From contig JAFRBA010000070.1 of the NCBI GenBank assembly GCA_017405115.1, positions 1-56,976 on the forward strand: a DNA stretch of 56,976 bases. Reading direction: 5' to 3'. Shown here piece after piece: positions 42,465 through 50,746 of this stretch. A program made the translations under genes and the position numbers. Numbering within the stretch: position 1 is the first letter of the stretch; the number at the start of each line of letters is the position of its first letter. This stretch comes from Kiritimatiellia bacterium (lineage in GTDB: Bacteria; Verrucomicrobiota; Kiritimatiellia; RFP12; UBA1067). The notes beneath the pieces were generated by a model. The model searched no databases. It saw nothing but the letters and a program-made list of their open reading frames with translations, and had not been told where the DNA came from.

Positions 42465-43193
42465 ATGGTGCGGACGAAATCTTGCGGCGGTTGCCGGGTT
42501 GAAAAGATGCCGCTCACAGAAATGAAGGACACACTCAACAACGGGGGGCGCGTCACGTTGCTTATCCGCCACGCGGAGCGTCCGCCGCTTGATCCAGGCG
42601 ACCTCACCTTTGGCGCGAGCCTGTCGCTCACCGAAAACGGCTGGCGTTGGGCGCACAGCTTTGGCTTGATGCTGGCGAACAGTCTTCTTCCCAAGTCAGT
42701 CGCTTTCTACGCGAGCGAAACGTTTCGCACACTACAGACGGCGTGTGCGATGGCAATGGGACTTGACCTCGTCGCAACGGGGCAGTCAATCGAGCGCAAG
42801 GTGCGCCTTGCCCCGTTTCTCGGCAGCGATTCGCCGTTTTTCGGCTCTGCCGAAAAACGCATGGAACTTGCCGCCGAGGGAAACTACCATGAGCGACTGA
42901 ACGATTACTTCCGCACCGGGAAGCAGTGCGGATTCAAGCCGTTCGTGCGCGCCGCGAAGCGGATGGAGCGTTGCCTGGATGGCCTGCATGAGAAGGGCTG
43001 GCCGCTCGTCGTGGCCGTCACTCACGACATCAACGTCGCGGCGGTCCTTGCGGCACATGGTGTCGTGGAGTCGTTCACGGACGAAACATGGCCGGACTAC
43101 CTTGAATCCGCCGCCATCATCAAGAAAGCGGATGGAGAATCAAGGTGCATTTACTTCCGCTGGAACCAAGACATGGGCGCGATCAGCCTTTGA
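42465..43193 (+). CDS. Histidine phosphatase family protein
   Basis: A ~242-residue protein with the RHG-type motif LLIRHAERPPLD, SETFRTLQTACAMA (second arginine) and the C-terminal catalytic histidine in VVAVTHDINVAAVLA, so the branch-1 histidine phosphatase active site is complete. The start is uncertain: 42438, 42444, 42465 and 42507 are all in frame, and promoter 3 begins transcription near 42440. Substrate unknown; a nucleotide or phosphohistidine substrate is plausible given the sigma-54 regulon. Confidence 0.78.
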   Translation: MVRTKSCGGCRVEKMPLTEMKDTLNNGGRVTLLIRHAERPPLDPGDLTFGASLSLTENGWRWAHSFGLMLANSLLPKSVAFYASETFRTLQTACAMAMGLDLVATGQSIERKVRLAPFLGSDSPFFGSAEKRMELAAEGNYHERLNDYFRTGKQCGFKPFVRAAKRMERCLDGLHEKGWPLVVAVTHDINVAAVLAAHGVVESFTDETWPDYLESAAIIKKADGESRCIYFRWNQDMGAISL

Positions 43194-43214
43194 ATCGGTA
43201 GGTGCGATTTTTGA

Positions 43215-43220
43215 TATAAT
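43215..43220 (+). promoter_or_regulatory. -10 box TATAAT before ftsK
   Basis: It lies 19 nt before the GTG at 43240, with GGGG between. This start is not leaderless. Confidence 0.5.
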
Positions 43221-43239
43221 ACGCGGCGGGGACAAAACC

Positions 43240-45498
43240 GTGAGGAAGTCGAAAAGGAGAAGGCGGAAGCAGCTGAAGGTCAAGACGGCAGCGCGGAAGG
43301 CGAGGAAATCTTCGGAGAACGCAAAGTCCACGAAGAAGCAGAACGTTCGCGTCAAGACGCCCGAAGATCGTCTGCTCTGGAAAATCGTCGGCGTCGGGAT
43401 GCTGGCGCTTGCTGTCTTCTCGGTTGCAGCGCTCGCCTCGTTCGACTGGGAGTGCGTTGCCGCGCTGACCGAAAACGTGAAGCCTCAGACGAATCTTGTT
43501 GGCGTCGTGGGCAACACGTTCGCCTACTGCGGTTATGTGGCTTTTGGGCTTGCAGTCTGGTGTGTTCCCTTCGCGTTCGCCGTCGGTGGCGTCAAGATGC
43601 TTGAGCCGATATCCAAGGACGTGGACGAGATCCCGAATCGGAGGGTATGGGTGCGCATTCTCGGTCTTGCTCTCATTGTGCTTGTCGTCACGGGGCTTTT
43701 CCAATTGTCCGGAAGGTGGGCGTGGGTGCGGCAGCTGCTTGCCATTGTCCATGTCGGGAACGACGCCGGTGGATGGGTCGGGCGCGCTTTCATGACCAAT
43801 GGCCTTGAACGTGGCGTCGCCGCGTTTGGCGCGACATTCCTGTCCATTGCGCTTTTCCTTGTCGCGATGTGCATGGCGCTTGGCCTCTCAACCGTCCGTA
43901 AGATGTTTGACTGGCATATTAGCGAGTGGGACTGGAGCTGGCTTGGCGGAACTGCAGAGGCGATTGGAGATGGAGCCGAGGCGTTGAAGAAGGGTATCGA
44001 GAGGATTTCCCAGAAGCCGGAAGACGACCCCGTCGCAAGGGTGACAAAAGAGAAGCGTTTGAAGACGAAATATCCGGTCAACGCCGAGTTGCCTCCGCTG
44101 TCTCTCCTCGACCCTCCTAGACCAGGTGCGAGTTCCGGCAACGACGCCGAGGCGATGGGCGCGGAGCTGATGGGCAAGCTCAAGGAGTTCGGCGTACACG
44201 CGACTCTGTCGTCGATAGTCGAAGGCCCGACCGTCACGCAGTTCGCCATCAGGCCGGGGCATGGCGTCCGCGTGGACAAGTTCACTGGGCTTTCGCGAGA
44301 CCTGCAGCTGGCCCTCAGGGCGAAGTCGCTTCGCGTGTTCGCGCCAATCCCCGGACAGGAGGCGGTAGGCATCCAGGTGTCGAATCCGCAGCCGCGGCCA
44401 GTCCTCTTCCGAGAGATCGTCGAATCGGATAAGTGGCAGGACGCCGCCACGTGGCCGAAGAACGGGAAGCCAAAGTATCCGGTTCCGATCCTGCTTGGCA
44501 AGGACGTTGCGGGCGAGGCCGTCGTGGCGGACCTCACGAAGATGCCGCACCTCCTTGTCGCGGGCGCGTCCGGAAAGGGAAAGTCGGTCTGCCTCAACTC
44601 TATCATCAACGGGCTGCTGATGACGCGCACTCCTGAACAGCTGAGAATGATCCTCGTGGATCCGAAGCGCACCGAGTTCAGCAACTACAAGGCGATGCCA
44701 CACCTTCTGGTGCCTGTCGTCGTGGAGGCGAAGAAGGTGCTGGGGGCGCTTCGATGGGCGGCGAAGGAGATGGAGCAGCGCCTCATCAAGTTCTCCGAGG
44801 TCGGAGCGAGGGACATCATCGAGTTCAACGACTCGTCCGAGGAGAAGGTGCCGTACATAGTGATCGTCATCGACGAGTTGGCGGACATCATGACGCTCTG
44901 CGGGCGCGACGTGGAACCGGTCCTCGGACGTCTCATGGCGCTTGCTCGCGCTACGGGCATCCACCTGATCATTGCAACGCAGCGTCCCGACGTCAAGACG
45001 ATTTCAGGCACCATCAAGGCCAACATCCCAGGGCGCGTCGCGCTCGGCACGGCGAACGCCACCGATTCGCGGACGATCCTCGACGAATCCGGCGCCGAGC
45101 TGCTCTGCGCCAAGGGCGACATGCTGTACAAGTCGGAGGAGGGGCTCGTCCGCACGCAGGGCGCGCTAATCACGAAGAGCGAACTTTCGCGCATCATGGA
45201 GTTCATTGTCAAGCAGTGGCCTTCGCAAATAGATGAATCGATAGTTGACGAGATGGAGTCCGAGGGGACGAGCGACGACGAATCCGGTCCAGTTGGCGAG
45301 GACGGCATAACGGACGAGGAGTACCACCGCGCCTACGACATCGTCGTAGAGGCCAACCGTGCGTCGGCCTCGATGCTCCAGCAGCGCATGGGCATCGGCT
45401 ACAACCACGCCTCGCGCATCATGCATCTCTTCGAGAAGCGAGGCGTGATAGGTCCGCCCCGCGGCGTCGGTCCCCGCGAAGTACTGGTAGGCAAGTAG
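43240..45498 (+). CDS. ftsK: DNA translocase FtsK
   Basis: FtsK pumps chromosome dimers apart at the septum and activates XerCD. The 752-residue protein has a basic N-terminus, four transmembrane helices (residues ~50-225), a short linker and the motor: beta/alpha region, Walker A VAGASGKGKSV (~441), VDPKRTEFSNY, Walker B VIVIDELADIM (~541), ATQRPDVKTISGTIKAN, and a C-terminal winged-helix gamma domain (SASMLQQRMGIGYNHASRIM). I start at the GTG at 43240, after a -10 box; a longer frame would overlap the phosphatase. Confidence 0.94.
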   Translation: MRKSKRRRRKQLKVKTAARKARKSSENAKSTKKQNVRVKTPEDRLLWKIVGVGMLALAVFSVAALASFDWECVAALTENVKPQTNLVGVVGNTFAYCGYVAFGLAVWCVPFAFAVGGVKMLEPISKDVDEIPNRRVWVRILGLALIVLVVTGLFQLSGRWAWVRQLLAIVHVGNDAGGWVGRAFMTNGLERGVAAFGATFLSIALFLVAMCMALGLSTVRKMFDWHISEWDWSWLGGTAEAIGDGAEALKKGIERISQKPEDDPVARVTKEKRLKTKYPVNAELPPLSLLDPPRPGASSGNDAEAMGAELMGKLKEFGVHATLSSIVEGPTVTQFAIRPGHGVRVDKFTGLSRDLQLALRAKSLRVFAPIPGQEAVGIQVSNPQPRPVLFREIVESDKWQDAATWPKNGKPKYPVPILLGKDVAGEAVVADLTKMPHLLVAGASGKGKSVCLNSIINGLLMTRTPEQLRMILVDPKRTEFSNYKAMPHLLVPVVVEAKKVLGALRWAAKEMEQRLIKFSEVGARDIIEFNDSSEEKVPYIVIVIDELADIMTLCGRDVEPVLGRLMALARATGIHLIIATQRPDVKTISGTIKANIPGRVALGTANATDSRTILDESGAELLCAKGDMLYKSEEGLVRTQGALITKSELSRIMEFIVKQWPSQIDESIVDEMESEGTSDDESGPVGEDGITDEEYHRAYDIVVEANRASASMLQQRMGIGYNHASRIMHLFEKRGVIGPPRGVGPREVLVGK

Positions 45499-45510
45499 GA
45501 GATGTTTGCC

Positions 45511-46446
45511 ATGAAAAACAATGAGATAGTTTTGTTCGAGTCCAAAGACGGCGCGGTGACGCTGCCGGTAAAGATTGATTCCGAAACCGTCTGGCTTACT
45601 CAAGTGCAGATAGCGCAATTGTTTGGGAAGGATCGAACGGTCATCGGACGTCACATTCGCAATGCGATTTCAGATGGGGAAATTGTGTCTGAGACTATGT
45701 GTGCAAAAATTGCACATTTAGCAGATAATGCAGCGGGGTCGGTGAAAGTTGATATTTATAATCTTGAAGTAATCATCGCAGTCGGTTATCGAGTACACTC
45801 TCCGCGTGGTATTGAGTTCCGACGTTGGGCGACATCTGTGTTAAAAGAGTATCTTTTTCGAGGCTATGTCGTCAATAACGAACGTATGCGTCAGCTCGGG
45901 CAGACTGTGAAGGTGATGAAGCGTGTCGCCAACAGCCTTGACGTCGAGCAGGTATTAGATGTTGTCAATGCCTATTCAACGGCACTTGATCTGCTGGATG
46001 GATATGACCACCAGACAATTGGCAAGCCAAAGGCAAAGGGGCGTTCGGTTGAACTGTCATACGAAGAGTGTCGACGGTTCATTGACAGCATGAAGTTCGC
46101 GACTGATTCGCCTCTATTCGGCAACGAGAAGGATGGTTCGTTCAAGTCGGCGCTTGGTGCGGTGTACCAGTCCTTTGGCGGGAAGGATCTCTATCCATCT
46201 TCCCAGGAGAAAGCGGCGAACCTGCTGTATCTCGTGACGAAGAACCATGGCTTCTCCGACGGCAACAAGCGCATCGCCGCAGGATTGTTCCTTTACTTCC
46301 TGAAGCGCAACAAGCTGCTTCTCCGTAAAGACGGTTCAAAGCGAATTGCGGACCACACGCTTGTCGCGCTGACGGTGATGATTGCCGAATCTAAGCCACA
46401 GGAGAAGGAACTGATGGTCAGTCTCGTGATGACGTTTCTGAAGTGA
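45511..46446 (+). CDS. RhuM-Fic/DOC family protein
   Basis: The 311-residue protein has a RhuM-type N-terminal domain ([31 protein letters not shown] and [15 protein letters not shown]) and a Fic/DOC-like C-terminus with [20 protein letters not shown], where the HxFxDGNKR motif is intact. Fic proteins transfer AMP or phosphate to target proteins; Doc-type members phosphorylate EF-Tu. AGGAG 9 nt upstream favours 45511 over the ATG at 45502. It may be a toxin. Confidence 0.86.
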   Translation: MKNNEIVLFESKDGAVTLPVKIDSETVWLTQVQIAQLFGKDRTVIGRHIRNAISDGEIVSETMCAKIAHLADNAAGSVKVDIYNLEVIIAVGYRVHSPRGIEFRRWATSVLKEYLFRGYVVNNERMRQLGQTVKVMKRVANSLDVEQVLDVVNAYSTALDLLDGYDHQTIGKPKAKGRSVELSYEECRRFIDSMKFATDSPLFGNEKDGSFKSALGAVYQSFGGKDLYPSSQEKAANLLYLVTKNHGFSDGNKRIAAGLFLYFLKRNKLLLRKDGSKRIADHTLVALTVMIAESKPQEKELMVSLVMTFLK

Positions 46447-46459
46447 AAGGCGAAGGCAA

Positions 46460-47113
46460 ATGATCAAGATCGTCCAAGGCGACATTACGACGTTGGCGGT
46501 GGATGTCATCGTCAACGCGGCGAACCAGGTGATGCTTGGCGGCGGCGGCGTAGACGGCGCGATCCATCGCGCTGCCGGGCGCGAGCTCTATGAGGCGTGC
46601 CTCAGGGTGCCGGAGGTGCGGCCGGGCGTGAGGTGCCCGACGGGCGAGGCTCGGATCACTCCTGGATTCAGGCTGCCTGCGAAGTTCGTGGTCCACACCG
46701 TCGGCCCGGTCTACCGCGATGGCCAGCACGGAGAGCCGGAGAAGCTGGCGAACTGCTATCGCAACTCTCTTGCGCTCGCCGCAGAGAACGGCTGCAAATC
46801 CATCGCCTTCCCCTGCATCTCGACAGGCATATACGGCTATCCCATCGAGGACGCGGCAAAGATAGCCGTGCGGGAGGTACGGGAGTTCTTAACGCAGAGG
46901 CGCAGAGACGAAATGCGCCGAAGAAGCTTTGCTTCGGAGGGAAGATTCGGCGAAGCCGAACCCGAAGGGTGCGCAAGCATCCGCGAGGGGGAGGATGCGT
47001 ATCATCACGCGCCGAATGGTAGGGAGGGCGCGTGTCCTCACGCGCCGCCGATGGAAGTGATATTCTGCTGCTTTTCGGAGCGGGATAAGAATGTGTATGA
47101 AAGTTTGATGTAG
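46460..47113 (+). CDS. Macrodomain ADP-ribose hydrolase with an inserted repeat
   Basis: The 217-residue protein is a macrodomain: [35 protein letters not shown] and [17 protein letters not shown] bind ADP-ribose, as in YmdB-type deacetylases. After VREVREFL the usual sequence is broken by ~53 residues of low-complexity, basic-acidic sequence and then resumes at [17 protein letters not shown]. Without the insert the length would be typical. The insert begins exactly on the dispersed CGCAGAGGCGCAGAG repeat. Confidence 0.86.
   Translation: MIKIVQGDITTLAVDVIVNAANQVMLGGGGVDGAIHRAAGRELYEACLRVPEVRPGVRCPTGEARITPGFRLPAKFVVHTVGPVYRDGQHGEPEKLANCYRNSLALAAENGCKSIAFPCISTGIYGYPIEDAAKIAVREVREFLTQRRRDEMRRRSFASEGRFGEAEPEGCASIREGEDAYHHAPNGREGACPHAPPMEVIFCCFSERDKNVYESLM
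46889..47048. mobile_element. Repeat-element insertion within the macrodomain gene
   Basis: About 160 nt that starts aacgcagaggcgcagagacg and contains short inverted parts (gaagctttgcttcgg). It keeps the reading frame and splits the last two strands of the macrodomain coding sequence. Confidence 0.55.
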
Positions 47114-47117
47114 GCTG

Positions 47118-47663
47118 ATGACACAGTTCCTCTCCAACCGTGAAATCTACGAGCGAGTAGTCTGCGGGATCGTGCCGCAGACGCGGGAGCGGCTGTGGAT
47201 CGCGACTGCTGACATCAAGGACATGTATGTTGAGCCTCCTTCACGAGTTACGGAGGCCAGGTCTGGCGGGCGGGACATGGTGCCGTTTCTGGAGGTGCTG
47301 GACGGGATGGTGAAGCGCGGGATCGAAGTGCGGCTTGTTCATGCGAAAGACCCTGGGCCGAACTGGCGGGACGACTTCGACCGCTATCCGACGCTTTGGA
47401 CGGCGATGGAGCGCGTGCTTTGTCCTCGCGTTCATTTCAAGTGCATCATCGTGGATGGCGTGAAGGCGTATTTCGGCAGCGCCAACCTCACCGGTGCGGG
47501 CATGGGTGCAAAGTCCGTGCGAAAGCGCAACTTCGAGAACGGCATGCTGACTGACGACCCGGCGCTTCTCGAGCCGCTCGTCGAGCAGTTTGATTCCGTC
47601 TGGAGAGGAGCCTTCTGCCGCGACTGCGGCCGTCGCGAACATTGCACCGATCCTGTGGTGTGA
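47118..47663 (+). CDS. Phospholipase-D-like protein with one HKD motif and a Cys-rich tail
   Basis: This 181-residue protein has the HxK(x4)D motif in CPRVHFKCIIVDGVKAYFGS and AYFGSANLTGAG, as in PLD-superfamily nucleases that dimerise to form the active site. The tail FCRDCGRREHCTDPVV has three cysteines and one histidine and may bind metal. Copies of this tail occur as scars at 29051 and 31751. It begins 4 nt after the macrodomain gene. A nuclease role is more likely than a lipase role. Confidence 0.8.
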   Translation: MTQFLSNREIYERVVCGIVPQTRERLWIATADIKDMYVEPPSRVTEARSGGRDMVPFLEVLDGMVKRGIEVRLVHAKDPGPNWRDDFDRYPTLWTAMERVLCPRVHFKCIIVDGVKAYFGSANLTGAGMGAKSVRKRNFENGMLTDDPALLEPLVEQFDSVWRGAFCRDCGRREHCTDPVV

Positions 47664-47667
47664 ATCG

Positions 47668-47781
47668 TCAGAATTTGACGGTTCGATAAAAATCTGACGG
47701 GCGAGAGGGTCCGGGGCGGTCTCCGGCGAGCCGGAAAACCTTGTGTTTCCCGGCGTTTTGCGTGCTGGCACGGAAATTGCT
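47668..47781 (+). promoter_or_regulatory. Sigma-54 composite promoter 4
   Basis: Two sites, TCAGAATTTGA (47668-47678) and AAAATCTGA (~47689-47697), are about two helical turns apart. Then come an inverted repeat (GCCGGAAAAC at 47730-47739 with GTTTCCCGGC at 47745-47754), 12 nt, and TGGCACG-N4-TTGCT (GG 47767-47768, GC 47779-47780). Transcription should begin near 47792. It drives the DUF932-like/helicase-SprT operon. Confidence 0.88.
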
Positions 47782-47803
47782 AAAGGTTCCCGGAGAAAAA
47801 ACA

Positions 47804-48976
47804 ATGAACGATTTGATACTTTCCAAGATGCGCGAAGGGGACTGGAGGGAAGTAGTCCGGCTCATGCGCGACGAGTACGGCTCCACGCCGGGGAATGAAC
47901 GTCGCGAAGCGCGCGGCGACATGCCTTTCCGCGAGCGGTTCGACACGGTGCGGGTGACGCCGCAGAGGGTGGCGGAGTCGGTTGTCGAGGAGAACGGGCG
48001 GTTCTCCGGCATCATGTTCGAGGGCGAGCAGTACAAGCCTTCGCGGCGGTTCCTAAAGGGCCTTGCCCAGCGGATGAAGGTGTCGCTTAGCGTGTTCGAG
48101 CTGTTTTCGCCGCTTGAGGTCGTGCGCCGTGCGGCGGAACGCGCGCCTGATTTGCCGCTTCGGCTGACTCTCGACCGGCAGGACCACCAGGCGCTCGGTC
48201 TCATCGAAGACAAGGGCGTGCCGATTCCGGCGGGCAACATCGAGATTGTCATGAAGGAAGACACCCGCCTTCAGGACTTCGACTACCACGACGGCATGAT
48301 CTCGGGCAGGTTCGACCTCGGCGAGGCGTGGGACATACCGAACGACAGCAAGTACGGCGTGCATGTGCTGACTGAAGTGCCAGTGGACGGCATGGGCACG
48401 CCCGAGGCGACGCTGGCGACGTGGCGGCAGATATGCTCCAACGGCGCAGTCGCGGAGGCGCCGATCTTCCGCACGAAGATGGAGGTGAAGGATTCGAGCG
48501 GCGACCATTTCCGCCGGCTCCTGACCTCGTTCAGCAACCCGCGCGGCGTGGAAATGCTGCATACGCGCCTCATCGTCGCGAACGAGACGAAGGCTTCCGT
48601 AGACGAGGTGTACCAGGCGGAGTCGTTCGTCCGCCGGCAGGTGCGCGACACCCGCCACCAGATGCTCCTCTGCGAACGCCTTCAGGAGGTGGCGGACAAT
48701 CCGTGCGTCAGGTACGGCGTAACCGACCTCGGCGCGATTGGTGAACGGCGTCGTGCGCTGCTGCCGACGGGCGCGTCGGTCGCGGACGTCATGAACTTCG
48801 TCTCCGAGCTGAGCACCCACCACGGCGAGCTTCTGAAGAAGGCCGACGCCGCCAACGGTCTCCTGGGCGACTTCTACGCCAAGAACTACGACTTGGAGGA
48901 GATGTACCCGCACACGCATCCTGCGAGCGGATACTACCTTCACGGCATCGACTTCGGGGAGAGGGCGCGCGGATGA
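47804..48976 (+). CDS. DUF932-like protein
   Basis: This 390-residue protein resembles DUF932 phage/plasmid proteins: LATWRQICSNGAVAEAPIFR is like their conserved 'RLVCSNGM' segment, and the overall layout is similar. I am moderately sure of the family. GGAG 10 nt upstream and the sigma-54 promoter set the ATG at 47804. It overlaps the helicase-SprT gene by 4 nt, so the two products are made together. DUF932 proteins are often encoded beside DNA-repair or phage genes; their chemistry is unknown. Confidence 0.62.
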   Translation: MNDLILSKMREGDWREVVRLMRDEYGSTPGNERREARGDMPFRERFDTVRVTPQRVAESVVEENGRFSGIMFEGEQYKPSRRFLKGLAQRMKVSLSVFELFSPLEVVRRAAERAPDLPLRLTLDRQDHQALGLIEDKGVPIPAGNIEIVMKEDTRLQDFDYHDGMISGRFDLGEAWDIPNDSKYGVHVLTEVPVDGMGTPEATLATWRQICSNGAVAEAPIFRTKMEVKDSSGDHFRRLLTSFSNPRGVEMLHTRLIVANETKASVDEVYQAESFVRRQVRDTRHQMLLCERLQEVADNPCVRYGVTDLGAIGERRRALLPTGASVADVMNFVSELSTHHGELLKKADAANGLLGDFYAKNYDLEEMYPHTHPASGYYLHGIDFGERARG

Positions 48977-50610
48977 CCTGGGAGACGCGTCCATATCAGC
49001 AGGAGGCCGTGGCGGCCTGTCTTGCGGGGTTCATGGAGAAGCGCTGCGCGTCGGTCATGCTGGAGTCGCCAGTCGGGTCCGGCAAGACGTACATGGCGCT
49101 TGAGACGATCCACCTCCTCCAGGAGCTGCTCGGGCGGAACCTTCGCGTCGACTGGGTCGCCCCGCGCCGGCACCTCCTTCAGCAGGTGATGGAGGCGAAC
49201 ATGGATCTCCACCGCGACGTCGTCCGCCCGGTGTCGCTCTTCGAGAAGACTCCGCCCGAGGCCGACCTCGTAGTGCTGGACGAGGCGCACCACGAGGCGA
49301 CGCAGTCGTGCGTGCTCCTCTACGAGAAGATGAAGGCTCCCTTCGTGCTGGGGCTTTCGGCGACGCCGCTCAGGACGGACCGCATGAAGCTCTCCTTCCA
49401 GGACACGGTGACGACCTGCTCCATCGACCGGTTGATCCGGGAGGGCTACTTGAGCCCGTTCCATTCCTACATGCTTCCGCACTACGGCCCCCAGATCGTC
49501 GGGGAGTGCTACCTCAACTCTCCGGAGCGGTGGGGCAAGTCGCTCGTGTTCTTCCACACCGTCATGGAATGCTGCCAGTTCCAGAAGGTGCTGGCGCAGG
49601 CGGGCGTGCCGTGCGAGGTTGTGACGGCTGAAAGCGACAAGGACCGCCAGCTCGAGGACTTCGTCGCAGGGAGGGTGCGCGTGGTCGCCAACGTGTCGAT
49701 GCTGACCGAGGGCTTCGACCAGCCTGACGTTCAGACGATCTTCGCCCGCGACGCGAGCAGGCTGCCGACGATCCAGATGTGCGGGCGCGGGCTGCGGAAG
49801 GCCGACGGCAAGGGGTTCTGCAACATTGTGCAGAGCGCAAAGACGTCCTACCTCTTCGAGAAGGTGACGCCTGCGCAGCGCAGGTTCAAGCTGATGAACG
49901 GGCAGTGGATGGCGCTTCAGGACGGAACCGAGGCCATCGATGCGATGATAAAGATGAGCCTCGCGCTTCTGGAACGCCGCGAGCAGATGAGGAGCGAGCG
50001 GCGGCAGGCCTCGCGCGGTCGTGCGCGGCGGGCTGCGACGCCGCGTGCCGGGCTTGCGGCGTCCGCAGAGCATTCGTTTGGCGACGGCGTCCGGCTTCCG
50101 CCGTTCTACGAGGAGTTCAAGGACGTATATCGCCAGCTTTACTGGTACTACGACCTCTGCAACCGGATCGGCTGGAGCGGCACGCTCCCGCCCGTGGCGC
50201 TCACGCTGAACCGCAGCATGCGCCCGACGCACGTCTCTGGATATGCCAAGCCGCACGCGACAAGCGTCAATGGCGTTCCATACCATGAAATCTCGATAAC
50301 GCTGAGCATCTGCACGCGAGGCAGCACGGCCTCGCTGATGACGTTGCTGCTACACGAGATGACGCATATCTGGCAGTTCGCGAAAGGGCAGCGCGGCGGC
50401 CACGGCAAGGGGTTCCAAAATGAAATGCTGAGACTCGGAATCGACGAGGCGGGGCATCGGCTTCGCGACGGCTCCCCGGCCGACCGCATAGGCAGGGAGG
50501 CGGAAATGCGCTATCCGCAGCTTACGGCCCGCCTGAGGGCGTGCCTTGCCTCGCCGCTAGGCTCGTCGAAGAACGAAGACTTCGCATTCTTCAGGCTGAT
50601 GCTGCGGTGA
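48973..50610 (+). CDS. SF2 helicase fused to a SprT-like zinc metalloprotease domain
   Basis: This 545-residue protein has a helicase N-terminus: Walker A LESPVGSGKTYM (~31), VLDEAHHEA (~102), LGLSATPLRTDRM (~117) and IQMCGRGLRKADG (~267). After a basic linker (~residue 340-370) comes a SprT-like domain with YEEFKDVYRQLYWYYDLCN and the zinc site LLHEMTHIWQFAKGQRGGHGKGF (HExxH plus a downstream His). SprT/SPRTN proteases cut proteins cross-linked to DNA, so helicase plus protease suggests DNA-protein crosslink removal. This function is inferred. Confidence 0.87.
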   Translation: MTWETRPYQQEAVAACLAGFMEKRCASVMLESPVGSGKTYMALETIHLLQELLGRNLRVDWVAPRRHLLQQVMEANMDLHRDVVRPVSLFEKTPPEADLVVLDEAHHEATQSCVLLYEKMKAPFVLGLSATPLRTDRMKLSFQDTVTTCSIDRLIREGYLSPFHSYMLPHYGPQIVGECYLNSPERWGKSLVFFHTVMECCQFQKVLAQAGVPCEVVTAESDKDRQLEDFVAGRVRVVANVSMLTEGFDQPDVQTIFARDASRLPTIQMCGRGLRKADGKGFCNIVQSAKTSYLFEKVTPAQRRFKLMNGQWMALQDGTEAIDAMIKMSLALLERREQMRSERRQASRGRARRAATPRAGLAASAEHSFGDGVRLPPFYEEFKDVYRQLYWYYDLCNRIGWSGTLPPVALTLNRSMRPTHVSGYAKPHATSVNGVPYHEISITLSICTRGSTASLMTLLLHEMTHIWQFAKGQRGGHGKGFQNEMLRLGIDEAGHRLRDGSPADRIGREAEMRYPQLTARLRACLASPLGSSKNEDFAFFRLMLR

Positions 50611-50734
50611 TAAAGGGGCGCAAGAAGCATAGTCCCAGGCAGAATCTTGCCCGCACGGCACGCACGGGGTGTGCGCCCTGACGGGTTTATGAGACTGAGT
50701 CGGCAGACGGTCTGCGGGGGCGGCTGTTTTATGG

Positions 50735-50740
50735 TATAAT
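50735..50740 (+). promoter_or_regulatory. Extended -10 promoter TTATGGTATAAT before metF
   Basis: It ends 6 nt before the ATG at 50747; probable leaderless mRNA. Confidence 0.65.
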
Positions 50741-50746
50741 TACCCC

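Noticed and set aside
50640..50730. Possible cobalamin riboswitch before metF (GAGTCGGCAGACGGTCTGC resembles the 3' part of such elements)
   Set aside because: No B12-box-like GGGAAG..GG core was seen, and the extended -10 lies downstream of it at 50735, so the sequence would not be in the metF mRNA.
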